Below are positions 52,054 through 59,741 of a stretch of DNA of 64,000 nucleotides, piece by piece. The position numbers were made by a program, and so were the translations under genes. The stretch lies in contig NZ_CP025512.1 in NCBI RefSeq assembly GCF_003491345.1, forward strand, positions 1,116,001-1,180,000. Reading direction: 5' to 3'. This stretch comes from Neorhizobium sp. SOG26. GTDB lineage: Bacteria; Pseudomonadota; Alphaproteobacteria; Rhizobiales; Rhizobiaceae. Position 1 is the stretch's first letter, and each line of letters begins with the position of its first letter. The notes beneath the pieces were generated by a model, which was given only the letters and a program-made list of their open reading frames with translations, was not told the origin of the DNA and searched no databases.

Positions 52054-53229
52054 TCACTTAGGAAGCACGGATCTGAGCACATAGGCGACCGTGTCCGGGA
52101 TCCACTCGGCGCCGGGCACCTTGGCAATGGTGGCTATCGCTGCGGCGGCGACGGCGCCAAGCACCACCCTAGCAGCCCATTTCCGCGCTTCGGAGGCAAC
52201 GTCGCTCTTCAGGGTTGAGGCTCCACGAGCTACCAAAGAGATCAGGTTCTCAATGGTGCGTGCAAGCGCCAGTGTGAGCCGTCCATCTGGCTTCTCAACT
52301 CCCTCCGCCAGGTCGGCCACTGTATTCAGAGCCACGGGCACAGCCTCCACGGCAGCGGTCTCTGAGCGTGCAAGCTGATCCGCGATTGCCCGCGCAGTTG
52401 CTATGAGTTCGTCCACATCTTGCCGCTCCATGTAGGTCGACATCGAGTGCTCGACGAAAGCGCGCCACTGCGGATCCTGAGCCAGATAGTTATAGACACT
52501 ATCGATGTGCGCCTTGAGCATCTCGAACAGGCTTGTCGACAACTCCTCTTCGCTGGCCAGCGTCAATCGGCTACAGGCAGAGTTTAAGATACCGACCTGC
52601 ACTAGGTTCTTGTTTTGGGCCAGCTTGTCCTGGAGCGCCTGGTAAGCCTGAACCAAACGAGGAGAGCAGTTCGACCCCTGGAGATCGAGGAGGATCCGTT
52701 CACCCTGCTCGACCAGCACCTCCCTTGCGGCCTCAGCAGTCGCGGCATCTAGACCGGATGCCTCGCTCGGCTGATCGACGACAACGATCTTGTTGTGTTC
52801 GTAGGCGAACTTGTAGGCGGCGACCTTCTGCTCTGGAATCAGCGAGGCAAGTTCGTCTGGGCGCAGAACGTTCAGCCCAATGATCATCCCTGTTGTCAGG
52901 TTGCGTAGAAAGTCGCAGTCCTCGATGAGGGCAGCTCGTGCGACGCGACGGAACCCGAGATGAGTCACACGTTTTTCGAAGCTACGGCCGCGGGAGAACG
53001 CCTTTAGCGTCTCGATCCCGTCTCGCAAAGCATCGACATCATCTAGCGAGAGAAGGTCGGATCTGCTTTCTAGTTCCGAGATTAGGGAGAGGAGCCGGGC
53101 GATCTCTTCCCGCAGATCGTTGGCGTCGAGTGCGTCAGCAGCCAACTCCTGAGAGTAGCGCTGCATACGCTCGAGCCGCTCTCGAACGAGTCGAAGAAGA
53201 TTTTTTATCCGCTTCTGATCTACTGCCAC
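52054..53229 (-). CDS. Coiled-coil protein with C-terminal membrane anchor (391 aa)
   Basis: A GTG-started acidic helical protein. Residues 1-75 form a heptad-rich coiled coil (LVRERLERMQRYSQELAADALDANDLREEIARLLSLISELESRSDLL), the middle is helical without a known domain, and the last 35 residues contain a hydrophobic segment (VVLGAVAAAAIATIAKVPG) that could anchor it. It is the gene nearest the right attachment site, a position typical of island cargo. The function is unknown. Confidence 0.6.
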   Translation of the reverse strand: MAVDQKRIKNLLRLVRERLERMQRYSQELAADALDANDLREEIARLLSLISELESRSDLLSLDDVDALRDGIETLKAFSRGRSFEKRVTHLGFRRVARAALIEDCDFLRNLTTGMIIGLNVLRPDELASLIPEQKVAAYKFAYEHNKIVVVDQPSEASGLDAATAEAAREVLVEQGERILLDLQGSNCSPRLVQAYQALQDKLAQNKNLVQVGILNSACSRLTLASEEELSTSLFEMLKAHIDSVYNYLAQDPQWRAFVEHSMSTYMERQDVDELIATARAIADQLARSETAAVEAVPVALNTVADLAEGVEKPDGRLTLALARTIENLISLVARGASTLKSDVASEARKWAARVVLGAVAAAAIATIAKVPGAEWIPDTVAYVLRSVLPK

Positions 53230-53392
53230 GGCAAACTCGACCTACCTCTCACACAACCAATAGACCCGTCACGAGTCGAGTTAGCAAGCGCCGCGGATTT
53301 ATCCACAGGAGTCGAACCAGATCCAAAAGCGGGGAGGGAAAGTAGGGAAGATCGGCGAGGGTGCGGTTAAACCCTTGCAAAACAACCACTTC

Positions 53393-53420
53393 GAAGAAGA
53401 AATGGCTCCCCGGGCCGGAT
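53393..53420 (+). repeat. attR: 28-bp repeat at the tRNA-Asn 3' end
   Basis: Identical to 39916-39943 in the same orientation. The left ten bases lie outside tRNA-Asn and the right eighteen are its 3' end including CCA. Confidence 0.9.
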
Positions 53421-53477
53421 TCGAACCGGCGACCTGTCGATTAACAGTCGAATGCTCTACCGCTGAGCTACCAGGGA
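53403..53477 (-). tRNA. tRNA-Asn (GTT)
   Basis: A complete cloverleaf on the minus strand: acceptor TCCCTGG/CCGGGGA (one T-G pair), D arm GCTCAGCGGTAGAGC, anticodon loop TGTTAAT (GTT), T arm CCGGTTCGAATCCGG, and encoded CCA. It is the integration target of the island, and its 3' end is preserved. Confidence 0.97.
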
Positions 53478-53627
53478 ACAACCGCTCGGTGGCGGCGTGT
53501 GCGGCGGGTAATACTGATGCTTTTCGGTTTTGCCAAGCGCTTTTTTTGAAAAAAATGCACTTGGTTGTTTTATCCACCGCTGGGCCCCATTTTTCGCCTG
53601 TTGAAACAGTCATGCAAAGGAGCCTCG

Positions 53628-53933
53628 GTGTCGGTGGTGCAGAAGGGTGAGAAGAAATTCGGCATTGATCCGCTGACGGGAAAGCTCCTGATCGGCCCCG
53701 TCCGGGTCCCGATGCCGCAGTCGCGGGCCGGACGCATCACCACAGGCGTGCTGCTGGTGTGCGGCGGCACGCTTGGCTTTCTTCCGATTCTCGGGTTCTG
53801 GATGGTGCCCTTGGGGCTGCTTGTGCTGTCGCACGATCTTCCCGCCGTCCGGCGCAAGCGCCGCCGCATCGCGCTCTGGTGGGCGAGGCGTCAGGCGAGA
53901 AAGAACGGCGCCGACCGATCGGCGCCCAAATAA
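53628..53933 (+). CDS. Conserved hypothetical membrane protein
   Basis: A 101-residue protein with GTG start behind AAAGGAG (start at 53628). One long hydrophobic stretch (ITTGVLLVCGGTLGFLPILGFWMVPLGLLVLSHD) forms one or two helices, followed by a very basic tail (RRKRRRIALWWARRQARK). Found near exoD in rhizobia as far as I recall; the function is unknown. It converges with exoD. Confidence 0.7.
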   Translation: MSVVQKGEKKFGIDPLTGKLLIGPVRVPMPQSRAGRITTGVLLVCGGTLGFLPILGFWMVPLGLLVLSHDLPAVRRKRRRIALWWARRQARKNGADRSAPK

Positions 53934-53940
53934 GCTTTTC

Positions 53941-54618
53941 TCAGCCAAACAGCGATGCGATGCCCTGGCCGGCGCTGAAGGCGAAATAGGCAAGCACGCC
54001 GAAATACACGATGGTGATGACGTTGAAGAGGTAGCCGGCGAGCACCACGACGCCATCGCGCTGGATCATTCCGGTCGACAACAACAGGATGGCGATTCCC
54101 GGAAGCGTATTGGAAAAGGGGATGAGGCCGAGCGGAAACATCAGGAGCACGCCGGCAAGGGTGATCGCCAGCCCGTTGATGCGGTTGATGAACCGTCCCG
54201 ACGTCAGCCCCGTCAGCCGCGGCTTCAGGTAACGGTCGAGCCGTGACACGATGTTGACGCCCTTTTCAAGCGCCGGCACGAGTTTCGCCGATTCCAGTCG
54301 CCGGTCGAGGATCTGCCGCGGCAGCCAGGGCAGGCGGTTGGCCGTGATCGCCAGGCTGACGAGGATGATCGCCGCACCGAAGACGGTGCTGACGCCGGGG
54401 ATCGACACGGGGATGAGGAAGGGAAGGGAGGCGACGGCGCAAATCAGCAGGAGACCCTGCTCGCCCACCGCGTCCATCAGTTGCCGCAGCGTAACCGACT
54501 GGCCCTGGATGCCGCCGATCAGGTTGCGCAGTGTGCCGCTGAGCGAGGTCGAGGTATCCTGGAATTCAATGCTTGCGTCCAATGTCTTGCTCCATGCAGC
54601 CACGATTGCGCCCTGCAT
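53941..54618 (-). CDS. exoD: Exopolysaccharide synthesis protein ExoD family
   Basis: A 225-residue membrane protein matching ExoD (VTLRQLMDAVGEQGLLLICAVASLPFLIPVSIPGVSTVFGAAIILVSLAITANRLPWLP). In Sinorhizobium exoD mutants are alkali-sensitive and impaired in nodule invasion; the molecular role is unclear. About five hydrophobic helices. The TTG at 54582, behind GGAGC, is an alternative start to the ATG at 54618. Confidence 0.88.
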   Translation of the reverse strand: MQGAIVAAWSKTLDASIEFQDTSTSLSGTLRNLIGGIQGQSVTLRQLMDAVGEQGLLLICAVASLPFLIPVSIPGVSTVFGAAIILVSLAITANRLPWLPRQILDRRLESAKLVPALEKGVNIVSRLDRYLKPRLTGLTSGRFINRINGLAITLAGVLLMFPLGLIPFSNTLPGIAILLLSTGMIQRDGVVVLAGYLFNVITIVYFGVLAYFAFSAGQGIASLFG

Positions 54619-54699
54619 AGCAGCATTCGAATCCGACGCAAAGAAACGGGGCAGCGGAGGGCACGCCGCTCACACAAGCGCAAGGCCTGAAGCGCAAGC

Positions 54700-54804
54700 T
54701 TACCTCGAGCTCGCCCAGTGGTCATAGGCGCCGCAGGCGAGCACGATTGCCAGCACGCCGAGCACGATGGGATTGAGTGCAGTTACGAATGCGAAATATT
54801 CCAT
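54700..54804 (-). CDS. Small membrane peptide (34 aa)
   Basis: MEYFAFVTALNPIVLGVLAIV then LACGAYDHWASSR. One hydrophobic helix fills most of it. A strong GGAGGAGACC ribosome site precedes the ATG. It lies 81 bases upstream of exoD on the same strand and is probably cotranscribed. Too short for usual gene calling. Confidence 0.6.
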   Translation of the reverse strand: MEYFAFVTALNPIVLGVLAIVLACGAYDHWASSR

Positions 54805-54969
54805 GACGGTCTCCTCCACCGCATGTCCGCCGCCCGAAAATCCTCCCCAAGAAGCTGTATCGGTATGTTAGCACATTCTACAGCATGCGCTACCCATTCT
54901 GGTCCGGAGGCTCCGAACCGGACGCGCCTCAAGACAAAGAATGGATCGGGACTGGCCGCGGGGGCGGAT

Positions 54970-55242
54970 ATGGGCTTCAGAGTAATCGAAGGCGGGCTTG
55001 GCAAACCTTACCCGGAAGAAGACTGCGCCACGCCGACGCAGCGGGACGTGGAACGCGAAGCCGAACGGCGGCTGAATGCGCTGGGTTACCCGAAGTGGCG
55101 CAACCGCCGGGCGCTGACGAACATGCCCATCCCGCGCGAGATAGAGTATCCCGCCATGCAGATTCGTTACGTGGCAGAAGTGCTTTCGGGCCTCGTTGAT
55201 ATTCCGGCCGATTTCCGATCCGACATCTACTGGCCGGCCTGA
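54970..55242 (+). CDS. Hypothetical protein (90 aa)
   Basis: MGFRVIEGGLGKPYPEEDCATPTQRDVEREAERRLNALGYPKWRNRRALTNMPIPREIEYPAMQIRYVAEVLSGLVDIPADFRSDIYWPA. A short soluble protein with core-like codon use. No family recognised. The first ATG in good context is at 54970. Confidence 0.6.
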   Translation: MGFRVIEGGLGKPYPEEDCATPTQRDVEREAERRLNALGYPKWRNRRALTNMPIPREIEYPAMQIRYVAEVLSGLVDIPADFRSDIYWPA

Positions 55243-55427
55243 ATTGACCCGGCGCCTTGCCCGGGGCTGAGGGCGTGGGGGCCGGCATGGACCAGTTTTT
55301 GCACGCACTGCGGGGCGTGTCCCACACGGCCCTGTGAAAAATGCACGATCTGCGGACAGGGCCTATTGCACCCACTCTCGATTCGTTCTAAACGCCCGTC
55401 ACCACTCGCTGATTTCAGCATCCGGAT

Positions 55428-55501
55428 GGCCTCGTGGCGGAGTGGTGACGCAGAGGACTGCAAATCCTTGCACCCGAGTTCGATTCTCGGCGAGGCCTCC
55501 A
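55428..55501 (+). tRNA. tRNA-Cys (GCA)
   Basis: Acceptor stem GGCCTCG/CGAGGCC, anticodon loop CTGCAAA (GCA), T arm CCGAGTTCGATTCTCGG, and encoded CCA. Lower-GC genes begin right after it, so it may have served as an integration site. Confidence 0.95.
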
Positions 55502-55687
55502 TCCTACTACAAAAACTATCGTTTAGAATTGCGTCGTGATCGTGTGCGTTCGCACCACAAGCGCGTTGGCATCCAGGCTATTATCTCTAGATGCCTTTTT
55601 GCCGCTAGCACTCATGGATTGCAAGATGCGGACTACTCTGTCACTTTCTCACTTCAAGCAAAACTGCACCGCTTCTGTACACTTAAG

Positions 55688-56641
55688 ATGCGATTTCCAA
55701 GAGATGTTCCCGATCAGCCGATAGATGAACCGGTCGATGTCGCCTTTTGGCAAGTGGATGAAGAGTTCGGCATCCATCCCGTGGGATCAAAACCCAAGAA
55801 GATGCTCATTGCTCCACACAACATAACCTTACCATACATTATCCCCGGCCATTCTTACCTCTTTAAGTCCGCCTCGGGTTGGCGTGAACAACAAATCTGG
55901 TCAGAGGTGATCGCTTACAGGTTAGCTAAATCCCTAGATCTGCCTGTACCTCCCTGTTTCATTGCCCATGACTCCTGCACTGGTGCCACCGGTGTTCTCG
56001 TCGAGTTTTTCTTCGGATACCCAGGTGAAGAAAGTCCAGCACGTCTCGTTCATGCGGTTGATGCAATCATGAGCATTTTTCAGAGCGGCGTGGTTGGTCA
56101 GCCCCACACCGTGTTAAGCAATGCGAAGGTGACGAGGGTGATGCTTGGGCAAGGCTTTGGTATGGACTGGTGGGCGGCAGCCTATGCATTCGACGCACTG
56201 ATTGGCAACACTGATCGCCATACGGAGAACTGGGGGTTCCTTGTCCGTCGGACGGCGACGGGAGAAACTCATTACGAAATCGCTCCACTTTTCGACAACG
56301 GCACTAGCCTTGGCTTTCAGTTTCCCGAAAAAAAACTAAAAGACTGCAAATCGCCTGATGCGATAACTCTCTTCAATCAGCGTGGTTTGCATCAATGTGG
56401 CTGGGATATCCAAAATCCGAGGCGTTTAGGGCATTTCGAGTTGTGTGAAAAGCTCTTGGAAAGCTACCCTTCAAGTGAGACAATGCTCCGTAGAGTCGCC
56501 GACCTGAATATCAGTGATGCAGATGAAATCCTGCAGCAGTGCACCACCTATGAGGTTCCTGTCGCGTTCACAGAACGACGCGCAGAGTATCTGCGTACGC
56601 TGATACGATCGCGGAAGGATATTCTCTCTAGACTGTTGTGA
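55688..56641 (+). CDS. HipA-like serine/threonine kinase
   Basis: A 317-residue kinase of the HipA family. The conserved catalytic loop is IGNTDRHTENWGFL (GNxDRHxxN) and the metal-binding loop APLFDNGTSLGF follows; a conserved Lys sits in HSYLFKSASG. HipA toxins stop growth by phosphorylating targets such as glutamyl-tRNA synthetase. Here no HipB-type repressor is present; instead a HIRAN-domain gene follows after three bases. GC content is lower than that of its flanks. ATG at 55688 lacks a clear ribosome site; an in-frame ATG at about 55800 is also possible. Confidence 0.8.
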   Translation: MRFPRDVPDQPIDEPVDVAFWQVDEEFGIHPVGSKPKKMLIAPHNITLPYIIPGHSYLFKSASGWREQQIWSEVIAYRLAKSLDLPVPPCFIAHDSCTGATGVLVEFFFGYPGEESPARLVHAVDAIMSIFQSGVVGQPHTVLSNAKVTRVMLGQGFGMDWWAAAYAFDALIGNTDRHTENWGFLVRRTATGETHYEIAPLFDNGTSLGFQFPEKKLKDCKSPDAITLFNQRGLHQCGWDIQNPRRLGHFELCEKLLESYPSSETMLRRVADLNISDADEILQQCTTYEVPVAFTERRAEYLRTLIRSRKDILSRLL

Positions 56642-56644
56642 GCC

Positions 56645-57400
56645 ATGGAAGCCTACGTTGACCACATCGTTGAACCGGATGTTCTGCTCCTAGCGTGGCA
56701 GGCGCCGGATCATATGAAGAATCGTCGACGATGGGTTGTAGCGAAGGTCGACGTTCGGTCCGACTCATGGACCCTCAGGTATCTGTCCGGCGATGAATTC
56801 TCCGACGCAAACCCAGACGCCAGCAGTAGCGACTTGTTGGCGCTTGGCTTCGAAGGTTATCCGGCATTCGCGCGACGCATTAACCAGCAGTACTTCGACA
56901 AAGGCGTTCGTGAAGCCTTCATGAGGCGTTTGCCGCCGCGAAACCGACCAGATTTCGTGAGCTATCTCAGGAGATTTGGTTTTCGAGATTCTGCCTCAAT
57001 CAGTGATGCAGCGCTCCTCGCTTACACGGAGGCTAAGTTACCGAGCGACGGTTTCTCATTAGTAGGCGAACTCCGTAACGACATGATGTTTGGCGACCTG
57101 ATGCTGGACCTTGCCGGTACTCGGTATCAGGACTTCGGTGGTTCGTGTCCGGCTTGCCCGGGCGACGAGGTAGTGTTGAAGAAAGAACCTACAAACCCGT
57201 ACGATCCGTCGGCGATCGAAGTTCTCTGTAGCGGCCAGCGGATGGGGTACGTCAACAGGCTGCAGGCACCTGCCGTGGGACACTGGATGAATGAACGGTC
57301 GGTGAGGGCGCTTGTCCATCGAGTAAACGGTAGGTCTGGTAGCCCGAAGGTTTACGTCCTGCTTCAGGTGAGGCCGTCCGGGAAACAGCTTGCTGCATAA
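56645..57400 (+). CDS. HIRAN-domain protein, partner of HipA-like kinase
   Basis: A 251-residue protein. The C-terminal third is a HIRAN-like domain (LDLAGTRYQDFGGSC ... VVLKKEPTNPYDPSAIEVLCSGQRMGYVNRLQAPAVGHWMNE), a fold that binds single-stranded or 3'-ended DNA in eukaryotic helicases. The N-terminal part (EGYPAFARRINQQYFDKGVREAFMRRLPPRNRPDFVSYLRRFGF ... AYTEAKLPSDGFSLV) is an unnamed helical domain. It is in one operon with the kinase gene. Antidote, substrate or DNA sensor are all possible roles. Confidence 0.75.
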   Translation: MEAYVDHIVEPDVLLLAWQAPDHMKNRRRWVVAKVDVRSDSWTLRYLSGDEFSDANPDASSSDLLALGFEGYPAFARRINQQYFDKGVREAFMRRLPPRNRPDFVSYLRRFGFRDSASISDAALLAYTEAKLPSDGFSLVGELRNDMMFGDLMLDLAGTRYQDFGGSCPACPGDEVVLKKEPTNPYDPSAIEVLCSGQRMGYVNRLQAPAVGHWMNERSVRALVHRVNGRSGSPKVYVLLQVRPSGKQLAA

Positions 57401-57510
57401 CGGTAAACAGTTTCCCGCACCCACCTCCGACATCTCAAACAACCATTTAACAGCTTCATCTTGTGTGCGGTGCAAGGTCGCCTCTTCTTAACAATTCTCG
57501 CCTTAGCCTC

Positions 57511-57536
57511 GGAACCGAAAGGCGTCCCGGGGACTT
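57511..57536 (+). promoter_or_regulatory. EcfG/RpoE2-type promoter of the 65-aa gene
   Basis: GGAAC, 19 bases, TT, ending 28 bases before the ATG at 57565; matches the GGAAC-N18/19-TT form. Confidence 0.55.
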
Positions 57537-57564
57537 GAATGGGGACGAACGGAGGAGGTGGAGA

Positions 57565-57762
57565 ATGTTGTCCAGGTTTATCGGCACGTGGCGTTTTTCC
57601 AACAACAACCTTGAAGACACCGGCACCTTTGCCGACGGCGTGTTTCCGCTGACGATGGCCGAACAGCACGCGGCGGAAAAGGAGCAGAGCCTGCGCTGTT
57701 CCTATGGCCGCGACTACAGCACGGCAGCCAAGCTGGAAACCGCACCTCCAGCCTATGCATAA
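57565..57762 (+). CDS. Hypothetical protein (65 aa)
   Basis: MLSRFIGTWRFSNNNLEDTGTFADGVFPLTMAEQHAAEKEQSLRCSYGRDYSTAAKLETAPPAYA. A very strong GGAGGAGGTGGAG ribosome site precedes the ATG. It is probably stress-induced, given the GGAAC-type promoter. No family recognised. Confidence 0.65.
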   Translation: MLSRFIGTWRFSNNNLEDTGTFADGVFPLTMAEQHAAEKEQSLRCSYGRDYSTAAKLETAPPAYA

Positions 57763-57904
57763 GGCGGCACACGTCGCGTCTTTAGGCTACAAGAACCATT
57801 CCATTTCTTCTCGAGTGTCCGCCAGACCTTGAAAGCATCGGAAGCCGCGATTAAGACGGGCCAAAAGGACCGGCACATGGCCGGCTGATTTGGGACCGAC
57901 CGAG

Positions 57905-58558
57905 ATGATTGATTTCGAAGCCGCGCGCTTGAAGATGGTGGACACGCAGATCCGCACCACCGACGTCACGTCGCATTCTGTTCTGCGGGCATTCTACAAC
58001 GTGCCGCGCGAGGCCTTCGTGCCGGAGAAGATGAAGTCCCTCGCTTATATCGATGGCGATATCGAAGTTTCCCCCGGTCGTTACATGATCAAGGCGTCGC
58101 CGCTGGCAAAGCTCCTGCAGCTTGCTGCGATCACCAAGGACGACGTGGTGCTCGAAGTGGGGAGCGCGACGGGCTACACGTCGGCGCTTCTGTCCCGGCT
58201 GGCAGGTTCCGTCGTGTCGCTGGAAGAAGACGAAGCGCTCGCCGCCCAGAGCTCGGCCACGCTGTCTTCGCTCGGATACGACAACGTGGCCGTGGTCAAT
58301 GGCCCGCTGGAGCAGGGTTATGCGGCTGAAGCGCCTTACGACCTAATCTTCCTCAACGGTGCCGTCGAACACGTGCCGGCAGCACTTCTCGACCAGCTTC
58401 GTGATGGCGGCCGCCTCGTCGGTGTCATCGGTTACGGCAGCACCGGCCAGGCCAAGGTGCTGGTGCGCGAAAACGGCGTGATCTCGGAAGGCTCGGCTTT
58501 CAACAGCTCGGTCAAGCCGCTTCCAGGCTTCCGCATCGAACGCGAGTTTGTATTCTAA
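57905..58558 (+). CDS. pcm: Protein-L-isoaspartate O-methyltransferase
   Basis: A 217-residue SAM-dependent enzyme that repairs isoaspartyl residues. The start is family-typical (MIDFEAARLKMVDTQIRTTDV), the SAM loop is VVLEVGSATGYTSALLSRL, and the C-terminal strands are intact (GGRLVGVIGYGSTGQAKVLVRE). A terminator follows 22 bases after the stop, so it is separately transcribed from popZ. Confidence 0.92.
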   Translation: MIDFEAARLKMVDTQIRTTDVTSHSVLRAFYNVPREAFVPEKMKSLAYIDGDIEVSPGRYMIKASPLAKLLQLAAITKDDVVLEVGSATGYTSALLSRLAGSVVSLEEDEALAAQSSATLSSLGYDNVAVVNGPLEQGYAAEAPYDLIFLNGAVEHVPAALLDQLRDGGRLVGVIGYGSTGQAKVLVRENGVISEGSAFNSSVKPLPGFRIEREFVF

Positions 58559-58580
58559 GCTTCAACGCTCTTGAATGACA

Positions 58581-58610
58581 CAAGGGGCCAGAAACGGCCC
58601 CTTTGTTTTT
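58581..58610 (+). terminator. Terminator of pcm
   Basis: AAGGGGCC and GGCCCCTT arms with a 6-base loop and TTTGTTTTT tail. Confidence 0.85.
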
Positions 58611-58790
58611 GGCGCTTCACCACGCAGGCGGGTGTGACATCCAAGATTCACCTCGCCAACAAAACTGTGCATGCCTCCCGCGGCGGGGGCACTAGTGATT
58701 GTTTCGAACCCGCTCAAGATCTTAAAGTCACTGCGATTCGTCGCTTCTGCGGTTGGAGCCGAATCAAGTGCGGTAACAGCGGGGATTGAA

Positions 58791-59621
58791 ATGGCTCAGC
58801 CAAATGTAGCGCGTGAACCTTCCATGGAAGAAATTCTGGCTTCCATTCGACGGATCATTGAAAGCAACGAGCCGACTGCGGACGCGCCCAAGCCGCACCT
58901 GATGCCGGTCGATTTCGAAGACGAGATCGAACAGGAAGAACAGGGTTTCACCCCGGATATCGTCGCCAACGACCGCGGCCTGCCGACGCGCGACGAGCCG
59001 ATGGACTTTTCCTCCCACAACACCCAGGCACCGGCGGGTGCAGAACGCTCGCTGTCGCTGGCCGATGTCGCGGCCCGTGTGCGCGCCGCCTCCGCCCGTC
59101 AGCAGGAAGCCAGCAGCGCGCGCGCAGCAGCAGCTCCGGTCGCCGCTGCCCCCGTTGCGTCGCCTGAAGAACCGGTCGTTGCCCCGCGCATGCCGGAATT
59201 CCGCATGCCCGAGCCTGCTCCCGCACCGCGCGCGGAACAAGTAAGTGCACCGGCCCCGCAATATCCGTCACGCGCCGAACAGGTTTCGGCCGCTCAATCC
59301 CCCGCGGTCGAGCCGCGCCAGCCGATGCCACCGCGTCATGAGCAGGAAGTGCGCCCTTCGCAGGATGCCGCACGCAGTCTCCCGGCCAAGATCGAAGAAA
59401 CCGCAAGCCTCCTGTCGCAGGAAGCCGGCGCCCATGTGGCTCGCTCCTTCAGTGAGCTGGCCGCGGTTTTCAATGGGATGGAGCGCCGCTCGCTTGAAGA
59501 CATGGCGCAGGACATGCTGCGCCCGATGCTGCAGGAATGGCTCGACGACAACCTGCCGACGCTGGTCGAACGCCTCGTGCGCGAAGAGATCGAGCGCGTG
59601 GCCCGCGGTCCGCGCCGCTAG
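58791..59621 (+). CDS. popZ: Polar organizing protein PopZ (DUF2497)
   Basis: A 276-residue scaffold that assembles at the cell pole in alphaproteobacteria. N-terminal helix (PSMEEILASIRRIIESNE), a long disordered Pro/Ala/Glu-rich spacer (about 60-200) and the conserved C-terminal helices (SFSELAAVFNGMERRSLEDMAQDMLRPMLQEWLDDNLPTLVERLVREEIERVA) are all present. Followed by valS, the usual rhizobial neighbour. ATG at 58791 is chosen; a longer frame upstream has no family support. Confidence 0.92.
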   Translation: MAQPNVAREPSMEEILASIRRIIESNEPTADAPKPHLMPVDFEDEIEQEEQGFTPDIVANDRGLPTRDEPMDFSSHNTQAPAGAERSLSLADVAARVRAASARQQEASSARAAAAPVAAAPVASPEEPVVAPRMPEFRMPEPAPAPRAEQVSAPAPQYPSRAEQVSAAQSPAVEPRQPMPPRHEQEVRPSQDAARSLPAKIEETASLLSQEAGAHVARSFSELAAVFNGMERRSLEDMAQDMLRPMLQEWLDDNLPTLVERLVREEIERVARGPRR

Positions 59622-59641
59622 TTTACCGTCGGGTTCGGATA

Positions 59642-59674
59642 AAAGGCCGCTCCGGGAACGGGGCGGCTTTTTTA
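59642..59674 (+). terminator. Terminator of popZ
   Basis: AAGGCCGC and GCGGCTTT arms with a short loop, then six T residues. Confidence 0.8.
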
Positions 59675-59741
59675 TTGACTCCCGCGGCCCCACATCTTTA
59701 ACACCGCTCCATCTCTGTTCAGACAAGAAACAGGCCAGAAA

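Larger units (their letters stand above)
39916..53420. mobile_element. 13.5-kb genomic island integrated at tRNA-Asn
   Basis: Bounded by exact 28-bp direct repeats and containing a P4-type integrase, an AlpA-like factor, a second recombinase and two insertion sequences. Most cargo genes are small, unknown and on the minus strand. The intact tRNA-Asn lies at the right end with its 3' end facing in; the P4-type integrase is at the opposite end. No conjugation or replication genes are visible. Confidence 0.88.

Noticed and set aside
55502..57560. Second attachment site of a tRNA-Cys island
   Set aside because: No copy of the tRNA-Cys 3' end was found downstream of the HipA-HIRAN pair; only a weak match near 57490. 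The insert may still be foreign.
58671..58790. N-terminal extension of popZ to an upstream ATG
   Set aside because: The extra 40 residues do not match the PopZ family, which starts with MAQPN... EILASIRRII.
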